Positions 50,219 to 62,300 of a stretch of DNA of 64,000 nt are shown here, piece after piece (position 1 is the first letter of the stretch; every line of letters begins with the position of its first letter). The notes beneath the pieces were generated by a model. That model did not search any database, was not told the DNA's origin, and saw only the letters and a program-made list of their open reading frames with translations. Location: positions 1,302,001-1,366,000 of the forward strand of contig CM041199.1 in NCBI GenBank assembly GCA_023078555.1, given 5' to 3'. The stretch is from Ulva prolifera. Taxonomy: Eukaryota; Chlorophyta; Ulvophyceae; Ulvales; Ulvaceae. The position numbers were made by a program, and so were the translations under genes.

Positions 50219-50223
50219 TTACA
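50219..50223 (-). promoter_or_regulatory. Possible TGTAA polyadenylation signal of the TPR-like gene
   Basis: TGTAA on the minus strand about 110 bp after the stop at 50333. Confidence 0.4.
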
Positions 50224-50332
50224 TTGCACCGGACTCTACCTCGCATCATTTCCCCCCACCACCTCACAGCCGCGGGACACAGAGAGCCATTCGGTATGGC
50301 CGCACCTGTCACCACGCGAGACTCCGCCGCGC

Positions 50333-53300
50333 CTATTCCTTCTTCGCCGCGGGGTCCCCTCCAGGGAACGTTATCTTGACTGGCGCCCTCCGCTTCCCCG
50401 TGCGCTGCGATCGTCGCACCGCGCCCGGCCCGAGAGCGCCACGGCCAGCGGCGGGCGCTGCTGGTGCGGCCTCTGCCAGGGCGGCCTCCGCCGCTCCGCT
50501 TGCCGCCTCCTCCTGTGTTTTCACGGCGCCCTTGTCCCCGGTGCCCTTGTCACTCACGCTCGCACCGGCGGCCTCGTCCTCTGCCGCCGGGCCGTCCCCC
50601 CCATCCTCCTCCTCCACCTCCTCTCCCACATCCTCCTCCAGCTCTTCCTCCGCTTCCATATCCTCGTCCAGCTTGTCTGCCTCTGACGCAGGCTCTGCGG
50701 CGGCGGGGGTCGCAGGCGCGAATTCCATGTCCGCTTCGGGGGTGGCAGCCGGGGCCGGGGCTGCCGCGGCGTCGTCCTCCGGATCCGCGGCCGCCTCCTC
50801 TGCGGCCTCATCCTCCTCCTCTTCCTCCTCGACGTCGTAGTCATCGTCCATGTCCTCGTCTGCAGCCTCTGCAGATGCAGGCGCTGGGACCGGCGCTGTA
50901 GTGTCTGCAGGCTCCTCTGCCGCAGCAGGCGCCGCAGTCTCTGCACAACACCACTGCATCTGGCCGCCAGTCCAAGACGAAGTTTGAGATAAAATAACAA
51001 AGCAGTGCAAAACTCGAGGCGGTGTGGCGATGTGTCTATCATGAACACACCGCCTGGGGTCAGCGGGCGTGGAAGGGGCAGAGCAGCGTGGCAACGTACC
51101 TGCTGCAGGCGTTGGATCGGACGGTCCACCGGCGGTGCTTGCAGGGGTCTTCTGTGGTTTGTCTGCTTCGGCAGCCTGCACACTCCGCCCCAGCGTCTTG
51201 CGATCAGGCACACAGAGCACAGAGCGCACAGATACACACATGGCGTGAATGCGGCAGAGCAGTCGCTGCGCTGAAGGTCCACCCGTCCGCAGTGCCGACG
51301 GTCACTGCGTGACGTCGAGATCTTCACCACCGTCTGTATGCATGGGTTCCGCGGGGCGACACAACAAGGAATGGATACGCGAGTCGTCACGGTCAGCAAG
51401 TCCTGCCATCGGTGCGGTCTCTCTGAAGTATGGCATGGTTGGCACATCATACGTATGGTGCACGTGCGAATCCGGTGTGGCGTGCATGCCGCCCGCGCCG
51501 CTGCTCCCTGCTGCAGAGCGCACCTCGACCTCATCCTCTTCCATCTCGTCCTCCTCCTCCTCGTTGTCTGCCTCTGCTTGCGCCTCTGCAGCCTCCGGCC
51601 CCCCAGCAGCCGCTGTGTCGGCCACCGTGCCGCCCACCTCCATCTCGCCATCTCCCAAGTCCTGCCCTACGGCCGCCTGTTCAACAGCCGCCGCCTCCTC
51701 CGCGGCTCCCTCCTGCTCCGTCGCCGCAGCGACGGCTGCAGGCGGCTCAGCCGGCGGCGGCTGCGCCGCCGCGGCAGACACGCGCGGCTTCTTTACCGGT
51801 GAGGCGGTGGCGGCGGCAGGCACCGCAGCGGCTGGAGGCGGCGCAGCCGCCTCCTTCCGCGTCCGCTTCGCGCCAACGCCCGCGTCTGCAGCCACTGCTG
51901 GCGAGGCTGCAGCCTTCGGCTGCGGCTTCGCCGCCGCCGCAGCGGCCGGCTTTGCCGCCGCCGCCTTGGGCTGCGCCGAAGCCGCTGCAGCGGCCCGCTT
52001 CGTCGCTGCCGCGAGCTGGCCCTTCAGCAGCTGGACTTCTGCAGCTGCCACGGCCAGCTTGTCCTGCAGGGCCTTCACCTCGGCCTGCAGGGCGGCCTTC
52101 TCCTGCTGCAGCTGCTTCATGGCTTCCGCGCTGCCCGCGCTGGCCGCAGCCTTCTCCAGCTCCGCTTGCAGCTGCTGCACATGAACTCCTCCCGTTAACG
52201 CCGCTCGCGCCACACACACGCCACACACGCCCCTGTCACGCTGCCAGCGCCGCCACCACATGTGAATGTCATATGCATATCAACACACGCATGCACCGTC
52301 CGAAGCTCGTCGTGACTGCAGCACACGACATATGAATGCGATGGACCCGGTTAGGCTGTGCGGCAGGCACAGGAGCATCAAGGGGGAATAACAAATGAGA
52401 GGCGATCCCCCACCTTGACCTGCACCTGCGCCTCGTCGCGCTCCGTCACAAACCGGCCGATGAACTTCAGCACCGACTCCCGCTGGAACGACGTCACGAG
52501 CTTGCCGTCCTTCATCACCTCCATGCGCTGCTTCGTCCACCCCCGCGCCTCCAGGAACTGCTCCACCTTGTCCGCCATCGCCAGCTGCTGCTTCACCTGC
52601 TTCAGCGGCTTGCCGCCTGAAGCCCCTCTCGCGGCTGCAAGCTCCGCCTTGACGGTGTCTAGCTCCTTCTCAAGGCGCGCGGCCGCGGCTTCGCGCGCCT
52701 TGAGCGACTCTTGGAGTTCGGAGATGGCGGCCGAGGGGGGCGCGCGGCCGCGGGGGGCAGGTGCCGGGGCGGGAGGGGTGGGTTTGGACAGGCTGGGGGG
52801 TGCGACGATCGGGGTCGGGGCGGCGCGGCGGGCCTCTGCGGCCTTCTTCAGGGTTCCGATGTCCTGCGCGCGTCGTGGTTTGGTGGGGATGCACGCCGGG
52901 AACAGTGCCGATGCAGGGCCACAAGACGGCCGGGCGGCCTGGCAAGTGGCGTGTGCTATCCTGACACATGATGTTGCGCGACAGGAGTGGGCAGCAGGAG
53001 CCCGCCGCCGCACGCCCCCCAGCTCACATGATTGCATCGGCAGGGATATCGACGACCCGCCCGCGGCGACCCATACGCATGGCCGGCAGGGGAATGCATG
53101 CGAGTTCCAGCGTTTCAGATACGCTGTTGCCGTCCTGCCACGCAGCGGCATGTGGCAGAGTCAACAGTTGTGGGCAGCTGTAGGGAGCTGCGGGGGTGCA
53201 GCAGGATGTCAGGCTCAGTCTCCTGAAGCCGGCCGCGACCCCTGCGCGGTCGCCTTGGTGGCCCTGCTCTCGACTCAGAGCTAGCATGCCCGTATACACC

Positions 53301-56300
53301 TCAATGATGGTGATCTCATGCATGTATACATCGTGGGGCTCACAGGCTCTGCGAATCAAGGCTAGCAGCAGCAGAGGGGCGGGCGTGCGGGGCGCACCTT
53401 CTGCAGCTGCGCGCGCTCTTTCGCGGACGCCTCGGCGGCGCGGGTGAGTGTCTGGACCTCCTTCTGCAGGCCGTCGCAGCGGCTGCGGGCCTCCTGCAGG
53501 GCCTTCTGGTCGTCGGAGCCGTACTTCGAGAGGATGCTGTTGCATTCCTCCTGCCACGTCGCGGAGCGCTTGCGCTCGTCCTCGAGTGCCCGCCTCGTCT
53601 GCTCCAGCAGGGCCTGCACTCCCCGCTCGTGTCACACAGCACTCTCCCATATGCAAGCGGGTTCCTACCTACATCAGCATGTACTTACAAAGGACAAAGG
53701 CCGCATTGGACAGCATCCGACAGCACTGTCCTGTATGCTAGCGTAGTATCTACTTATCTATGCATGTACTTACACAGGACAGAGGCCTGGAATGGAGCCG
53801 TTTCCCGGAATCCACCCGCAAGTCCACTCACTCATCCACTTATCTATGCAGTTACAAAGTACAGAGGCCAGGCATCGAGCCGTTGCTAGGAACCCACTCG
53901 CAAATCTACTCAGCCATGGCACTAGGCCGCGCACGAGCGCGCACCACCGCCCTGCCGGTAATACCAGCAAAGGGTTGAAACAATTGGACTTATCTATGCA
54001 TGTATCTATGTACACATGCTTACGTAGCTACGGAAATTGGGACACTGACAACTCCTCTGACTGGGACCATGTATAAATACATGACCGGTGCATCGCCACG
54101 ACAGCACCACGCTAGCAGCTGCAGCAACAGCGGCACCACGGTGCGACACCGCGCAGGGACCGCAGCAGCCGTTCATAGCCACGTCATCCGAGGCAGGGGG
54201 GGCAGGGACGCGCACCCGGGCAGCGCCGTTGTCTTTGGCGGCGGCCGCGTGCCGCCGCTCTGCCGCGGCAGCGCGCTCCTGCAGCTGCGCGAGCTCCTGC
54301 TCGGCGTGCTCCTTCTCGCGCAGCAGGGCGTCGTTGGAGGAGCGCAGGATCTCGACGTCCTTCGTGTGTTGCACCCGGTCCCTGCACCCCGGGCTGCGAC
54401 CGTGAGACTGAGCCATCCAATACACCCTACTTAATCACAAGGGTCGCCAAATTAACCAGCGTTACATGAGGTCTAGGTCTAAAGGCTTTGATCTTTATTA
54501 GGTCAGTCACCCTGAAAAATCATGTTTTTATATACCTAGCCGAGGACCTAGAACACCCAGCGTTACACTTTACATGTCGGGGCTTCGATCAAGTGTGTTA
54601 GTATGTGTGCATAGTTGTGTTGCATAGCCATATTCATTGGGGCATTGACTCCCAGATAGGATCTTGTATGGTACAGAACATCACGACAGGCTGCAGGTGG
54701 TGCCGGCGCCTATGCGTTCCGGTGTCGGTCTGCCTGCCCCCCTACACGCGCCTCGGGCGGCAAACGGCCCCTGCGCCTAGCCAGGCCGATATGCATCGAT
54801 GGAAGGGGGTCAGCAATACAAGTGACTCAGGCCGCCTTCAAGCAACGGTGTGCTGTGACTACATGTGGAGCCCTGCCTGGAGTGGCCCTTCAAGCCCTCC
54901 AAGATTTCCTCTTGTTCCGGCGTCACTTCCGTCTGTCGCGAATGCTGTCCAAATACTCTGCTGCAGCTGCAAGGCAGCTGCGCCTGCGACGCCACGGCGC
55001 CGGAATTACAATGCATGCATGAGGCTTTGTGAAAACTGATCGCAACTGCAGAAGGCCCTGCTCCTCTGGTACCTAATACACGCTGCTGTCTGTCAAGGCT
55101 GTTGTGTAAAGCACTTCATGTGTGGGGCTTTAGTATTTTCTAATAGCTGACTTATCTGTACGTCCGTGTGTACAGATAAGCAGACCCAGGTGTGGTAATA
55201 TAGTATATACCCGTGTGAGGTGCTACAGTAGATTAGGATTGCCTTGAGCAGGTCCTCAATGGACCTTGCCAACTCCGGATAGCCGGACCACACCTGCGCT
55301 CAGACCACAAATGCAGGGGACAAGATTTGTGGCTGCAGGGGCCGCACCGGTGCGCCGACTCGGTCAGCAGCGGCGCAGACACCTTGGCGCGCAGCTCGGC
55401 GAGCTCGGCCTGGGCACGCTCCGACCGCTGCTGCAACGATTCGAGCTGCAGCTGCAGCCGCCGCGCTGTCGCGGCCTTGCTCGCGGCGTCGCCGACGGCC
55501 TCCTTCAGCTGCAGCCGCGCCGCCAGCAGCAGCCGCCGCGCCTCCTCTGCACTCGCCTCCTCCGCCGCAGGGGCCGTGGCCACCAGTGCGTCTCCGCCGC
55601 CTGCACGCAATTGGTTCTTCCACTAGAACATCCCGCTTGTCTTCAAGGATTGGCGCGGCTGGGTGGAGTAGTGGCGCGTGGTAGCGCGGCGAATTCAATC
55701 GGGGGCTGTGTGAGAGTATGTGTTGCTGCACGGGCATGTGGCGACTACAGCGATCGCTTGCGCTGTCGCAGATCATTGTGCATTGCCAAACACACGGAAT
55801 CGAAAGCCGTGTTGTCGCGGTCACAGTGGAGAGTGTGTGTCTGTGACCTCAACGGCGAAACGGGGCACACCGGCAGCAACGGAGGAGCTGGCTGCGGCAA
55901 CGCCGCCCGCGGCCGCAGCGGCGGACTGCGCGGCGGCGAGGCTGCGCTGGAGGTCATCGATGCGCCGCGACGCGCCGGCGGCGTCGCGGCTGGCGGCGCG
56001 CGCGGCCGCCGCGGACGCGTCGCGCTCCTGCTTGAGCTGCGCCTCCTTCGTGTCGAGCTCGCGCTTGAAGGCCGCCATGCGTTGGATGTAGTCGCTCGCC
56101 TGCATCGTCAGCGCGTCGAGCTGCCCCTGTAGCCGCCTGCATGCATACACGCATGTGGGCCGTGCAACGCGCCAGTCCCCACAACGAGGCGCAAACCTTG
56201 TTGAAATGATTGGGGAGCGAGACCCCTGCAGCGGCGAAGCGACAAAAACAAGCCACTCGTACCGCTGGAGCCCCAACAAGCGGCCCACCTGCTCGATAAC

Positions 56301-59300
56301 TGGTCATGCAGTGTAGCTTGACCATCAGTGATGGTCCATCACAAGCACTCGGCCGCAGACTCAGAAACTTGCCACCGTGTTCGGCACTGTGAGGTTCAGG
56401 CACTGCAGTGAAAATCCCTAGCTGCCACAACGATAGTCTCACCCACACCACCGCAGCCCAGCAGTGCTGCCCCTTCACTTTTTTGTTCCAGAGATGATGC
56501 TACGCATTCAACAGTTGCATCGAAATCGCACGCAGGGCCCGAGAGTAGGACGCCCCGGCATCCCGCAGGCGCACGTCATAGGGGGCGGCGGAGACGCACT
56601 GGACCTCCTTGCGGGCCTCCGCCGCGTCCCGCGCCGCGCGCTCCTCGGCCTCGCGGCCCCTCTTGCCGAGCCGGTCGCGCTCTCGCCGAAGGCCGTCCGC
56701 GGCCGAGTTGGCGTCCTCGAGGGCGCGCGCCGCGTCGAGGCGCGCGCGCTCCGCCGCGGAGGTGCGGCTGCGCAGCTCCCCGCATTCCTGCTGCGCCTGC
56801 TGCGCGCGCTCCTCCGCCTGCTTGAGCTCCTCCGCAGCTGCGGACGCCGCCGCCTGCATGCATGCATAGCCATCAGCCGAACGGGATATTGGACGTGTGC
56901 ACGTATGGTGAATGCCGCACAGTGTGGGCGGAGAGACGTCTGCTGTGACAGGACAACAAAGGCGGTGCTCCTCGTCGTATTCCGGGAGAATCACTGGCTG
57001 ATCAGCAAACCTCTGGAGTAGTGTTCAAGGGACTGTGTATCTGGCTCCCAAAACAAGATAGCTCAGGCTGGCCCGAAGACGAACATCTCCCAAAGACGCA
57101 GTGCAGATGCACAGTGACGGGCGGCGCACACCTCCTTGGCCTTTCGTAACTCCTCCAGGTTCTTCTGCATTGCCGCAGACTGGCGCTCCAGCGACGCCGC
57201 GGTACCGCGGTGCTGCTCCGCCAGCGCCTGCGCACGCTCCGCTTCGCCGCGCGCAAAGTTGAGGTCGATCTGCGTGCAGCGCAGCTGCGCACGCAGTGCA
57301 GCTGCGTCGTCACCGCTGCCGGGGGCGCCTGCGGCGCCGGCGGCTTCGCCGCCGGACGGCCCGGCCTCGGCGGCCGCGAGGCGCCGGCGCAGGTCGGTGA
57401 GCTCCCGCAGCTGCTCCTCCTTGGCCGCAGTCAGTGCCTCAACCTCCTTCGCCCGCTGCATGCATGTGCACATATGGACCGCAGGACAACATGCATACGA
57501 TAGGCAGCTGCGGGCCTGACGTAATGTGGGAACCACAGAGCCAAGATCAAATACTGGGTGAGTGCAAGGCGGACCTGTGCCGCGGTGGCCTCTGCAGCCT
57601 TGGCCTTGTCTGCGGCCGTCTCCAGCTCAGCTTCAGCGCGGTCTGCGCGCTCCTGGTGCGTCGATTCGGCCAGCGCGAGCCGCGCCGCCTGCAGGTCCTG
57701 CTGCACCGCCGCGAGCTTCCCGCGTAGCTCTGCACCCTCTGTGTCCGCCTTAGCACCCTGCGCGTCGAGCCGCGCCGACTGCGTGTCGAACCTGCACAGC
57801 ACCGAGGCCGACTCACATGTAAGCAAGCTACACAGCTCACACAGACCCCACAGCGCTGGTTATGAACCTCTGTGCTCAGGAACAAGCATCTCAGCGAGAC
57901 TTGAGGCGAGGCCATGCACTGCTTAGCTAGATCGCACGATCGCCAGCAGTGGCATCGCTCACGCACAGAATGTGGTGAGGGCGCACGTTGCGAACATAGC
58001 GAACCCAACACCGAAGCAGCATCAACCCGGCATGGTGCCTCATTCCTGCGATCAACATGATCTACACGGGCTGTAAGCAGGAGTGGGCAGGCTGGTGGGA
58101 GGCGCGTACGAGTGCTGGAGTGCCGCCAACATCTTCTCCGCGGCAACCTGCTGCGCCTCTGCCTGCGCCGCGCGCACCACCGCCTCCGCACGCGCCTCCT
58201 CCGCGGACGCCGCGGCGGCCTCCGCCGCCGCCGCCGCCGTGCGGGCGCCCTCCACCTCCTTCTCGGCGGCCGCGGCGCGGCCGCGCGCGGCCTCCGCGTC
58301 GCCACGCGCCTCCGCGAGCGCCTTGAACGCCTCGAGCAGCTTGCTGTGCGTGTCGCGGTGGCGCTCCTTCGTCGCGGCGAGGTCGTCGCGGAGGCGGGAC
58401 GCCTCCGCGGTGGCCTGGGAGGCGCGCTCGTGGGCGTAATTGACTTCGGCGGCGCTGGCGCGGGCCTGCGCGGTCGCATCGAGCTCGCGCTTCTGCGCGT
58501 CTTGCAGCTCCTGCATGCCAGCGGCTGTCAGGCGGGTCGGTCACCAAAGAATGAATAGCTTCACTGCTCGATGCAGCATAAGGCTCTCTCACGAATTACA
58601 AAGCAGCTTGCGTACTTGCAGTCAGCAGTGCGGCGCTGACTCAGCACCTCCAGCCCGGCAACACAGGTGCCGGGTACGGCATGACCCGAGGCGTGAGTCA
58701 GCGACGCTGTGTGCCCATACACGATTGTTAAACTGAGGAAAGTCAGCAGGCACCCCTTTGTGTTCGATCTGCACCGATGAGTCGACAGGGGGCCGCTCCA
58801 CTAGGGGGACTAGGGGTGCCAGCCAAAACAGGCGAGGCCCGGGTGATCCGATGACGTCATGGCCGGGCTCCGGTCCGCACCACGCCAACTGATCGGCAGC
58901 AAGCTGATGAGGCTCTGCAGGACCCTTTGATGACTGCACTCGCAGCAAGTGAGGGAGATGTGAAGTCTACAGCCCGGTGTGGGGTCAAAAGCAGCAAGCT
59001 ATCGGTAGGCCTGAACCCCAGTGCGAGGATTGAACCACAGTGTGACGTCGATGAATGCATGCCACTGTCAGGCATGGGCAGTATAGTGGGATATAAGCGC
59101 ATGCATGCCACCGTCCTCCCAAGGATACGGCTCAGTGAATCCAGATGTGTTTTACTTTACTTGACTGTCAGGCCAGAACCTCTGAGTGCGTGCAACAGGG
59201 CATAGTGGGCGCGAGGCGCACCCCCTTCAGGCGTTGGTTGACCTGCTCCTGCGCAGCCTTGAGGGCGGTGACCTCCGCGGCCATCTTCTCCTTGAGGCGC

Positions 59301-62300
59301 GCCATGGCCACGTTCTCGCCGGTCGCGCCGGAGCTCGCGCCCGGCCGCCGCTCCATGCCCTCCACCAGGCCGTCGATCTGCCGCTGCTTCTGCGCCAGCA
59401 GCGCCTCCTGCTCCTTCGCCTGTGCTGCCAGCGCCTCGGCCTCCTTCGTCTTGGCCTGCAGCGGCGCCAAGGTACTGCTGATGGTGATTGTTCGGGAAAC
59501 AAGGTACACGAGCACGGGCAGTTGCATGGCAGAACACGGACACAGCATCTTGATCGAAGGTGTGCTCGGTATGATGACCCACAAAGCTCTCAGAGACCGA
59601 AAACACCAGCTCTTAGTAGTGCTGAGGGCTGATCACGCAGCCCTGGTCAGGGATGCACAACCAGGAGGCAATTCAAGAATATGTGGACAGAGGATCCCTG
59701 ATACATCAGCGGCTATGCACAGTGTACACGAAAGCGCTGCAACATGCAGCACGCCTTCAGCTACCTCTAGATGGGTCTTGAAAGATCCTGATTCAGTCAA
59801 ACGCCAGGGTCAAGCCGTGATTCGAATTGTACTAAACCCCCTAGATGGGCATGACATGCACCAGTGAACTACTCGGTTAAGTCAAGATGAAAAGTTCTGA
59901 TAGCCACGTTCTGTCAAGCAGTAAATTAGTCGTCAGCAGCGTCACTGTTGCACACAGCTGCGCGCTTGCGTGGGAAACGGCCGACCTCTCAGGAAAATCA
60001 GCAGAACACCAGCACAACTCACATTGTGACTCCCTCGCCATGTGAAAGCAAGCACCCCGATGCCAAGTTCAGCAACAAGAGACGCCCCTGCGCTGCAGCC
60101 GTGTGCGACGAGCAGGTCAAGAAGGCGATCAATGCGATCAACGGCGATCAAGGCAAGCAGAGCGACCCACCTCCAGCTGAGGCCGCAGCTCAGCTTCGGC
60201 CCGCTGCAGGCGCTCCTCGAGCTGGTTGTCGCGGTCGGCGATCACCGCGCGCAGCGCCGTCATGAGCTTTGCGTTGATGGCCACCACCGCGTCCAGGCTC
60301 TTGCCCGTCCCCAGCACCGAGTCGTCTGCGATCATCTCCTGCAGACGAGCGGCCCGTACGGCTGCGGGATAGATTAGCACGGATAAGCGTAGAGAGCTGG
60401 TGACCAGGTTGCGAGGACCCCGTGAGCCTGGCTGGTAGCACTCTGATCGGATGGTCCAGATGACATGCGGTGCGCAATCAGAGCTACTTGTGTCGCTTGT
60501 GCGATCGCTGTTTGTGTGGCTGATCACACCGCGTGGAGGTGAATGAGCAGGCGTTTGCCTCCTCACGGTGTGATCCGAACGCCTGCTCATTTACCTCTGA
60601 CACACATGCACAAACGCAGCAGCGTACAATGTAGGTGGTGGGATTGAGACAGCAGAACGCAGGCCGCCGAATGATTCTCCCAAGCTTGGATCGGATTGGG
60701 GTACAGCAGCGGCAAGAGCCGCACCTGAGCCTCATCTGCCCAGCCCGACACGCCGCCCGCCGCAACGTCCGGGAAGGGCACCGGCTCCCGCTCTGGCGGC
60801 GGTCGCCCCTGTAGCCGCTCGACCTCTGCGAGCAGCGTCGCGACCTGCGCGGCGCGGTCGTTTGCGGCGCGGGCCGCGAGCACGGCGCCGCGCGACGCCG
60901 ACGCGAGCTCGGCGCGAGCGCGCGTCACCTCACGCTCCGCGCCGGCCTTCTCCTCCGCGACCGTCGCGAGCGCGGCCGTCATGTTGAGGTGCGCCTTGTG
61001 CATGTTGTCGAAGCGCTTGCGCTGCACCTCTGCGTCGACGGTGCGTGCCTTCAGGATGCTCATCGCCTCGTCGTACTCCTGCCTCTGCACCACAGCATGC
61101 AGCTGCTGTTAAACACCAAAGCCGAAGAAGACGACGGTGAGACATACCTAGAGGTTGAGCAAAACTACACACAAGAAACATTGTGGCATCTTCCTGTTCT
61201 GTATGGCGGAGAGACGTCAGCGACAGCCACATAGAGCCCATCTCCATTTCTGTCTCTGGCAGCCCGCAGGGTCAGCTACGGGAGCGGCGCCAACGGTGCA
61301 AGGCATCTTATACAGTCAGGCTCCGATCCTGCGATCCGGCCAAGGCACACCACGCACGCTGCCAGACAAACCCTCGGCAGCCGCCACAGCAATCTGGGCA
61401 ACGTGACAATCATTCTCATGATGTGCCACATTCCGTGACGTGAGCAGTAACAGGCAAGTGCACGGGAATAGACCAGCAGAACAAGCGTTACGTGAGTGCA
61501 CATGCAGAGGCGGCCGCTGCACTCTGCACTCTCGCAGGCGCGCGAGGCCGCACCATGCGCCGGATCTCGTGCGCCTGCTCCCGCAGCCGCCGCTCCGTCA
61601 GCTCGAGCTTGTGCACGAGCGCGGTGCGGCTTAGCTGCTCGGACCCGCTCGCCTCGAGCGCCGCCGCCGCCGCGGGCACGAGCGCGGTGGCTGCGGCGGC
61701 GCCCTGCAGTGGCTGCAGCGGCTCCCGCGCGCCCGCGGCGGAGAGGAGGCCGGCGGGGGCGGGCGGGAGGTTGCGGGCGCCGGCGAGGGCGGCGGCGTGC
61801 GCCTCGGAGCGGCGGGCGGCGTCTACCGCCTCGTCCCGCTCGCAGATGACCTGCTGCAGCCTGCTGTTCTCATCCTGCAGCAGCACCGCCATTCACGTCC
61901 ATTCGTCCACCCATCACTGACTTACATCATCGTTCGTCATTCATCACACTGAATGACACATTGTTGGTTGGCGCGATGATGTGGTGAGAAGCGAGGTATT
62001 GGCCGGGACTGGCCGTTGAATTTACTGTGTACAGACTGTTTGGCTGGCGAACTCGCTGTGTACGAACATCACAGGGGAGCACTGGCCACATGGCAGAGCT
62101 CTGGCTGTTGCATGCAAGGGCCCCAGTCTTGTGGTATATGTGGTATATCGGAGTGCGACAATTGGGCTTGACCAGGAGCAGAGCTCCCATCCTGTGGCTT
62201 GTGGCCTGCAGCTCGCCCACATGACCCATGCAGCAGCTGTGGCTTGCGCGAATATGCTATGACTGGGCTGGCAAACTCTTCTGTTGACCACTGCTGTGGG

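Larger units (their letters stand above)
47809..50332. other. Convergent intergenic region
   Basis: Between the 3' ends of the 43686 gene (+) and the TPR-like gene (-). It contains a G-run at 48608-48630, the 60-bp tandem array, and otherwise no supported gene. Confidence 0.6.
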
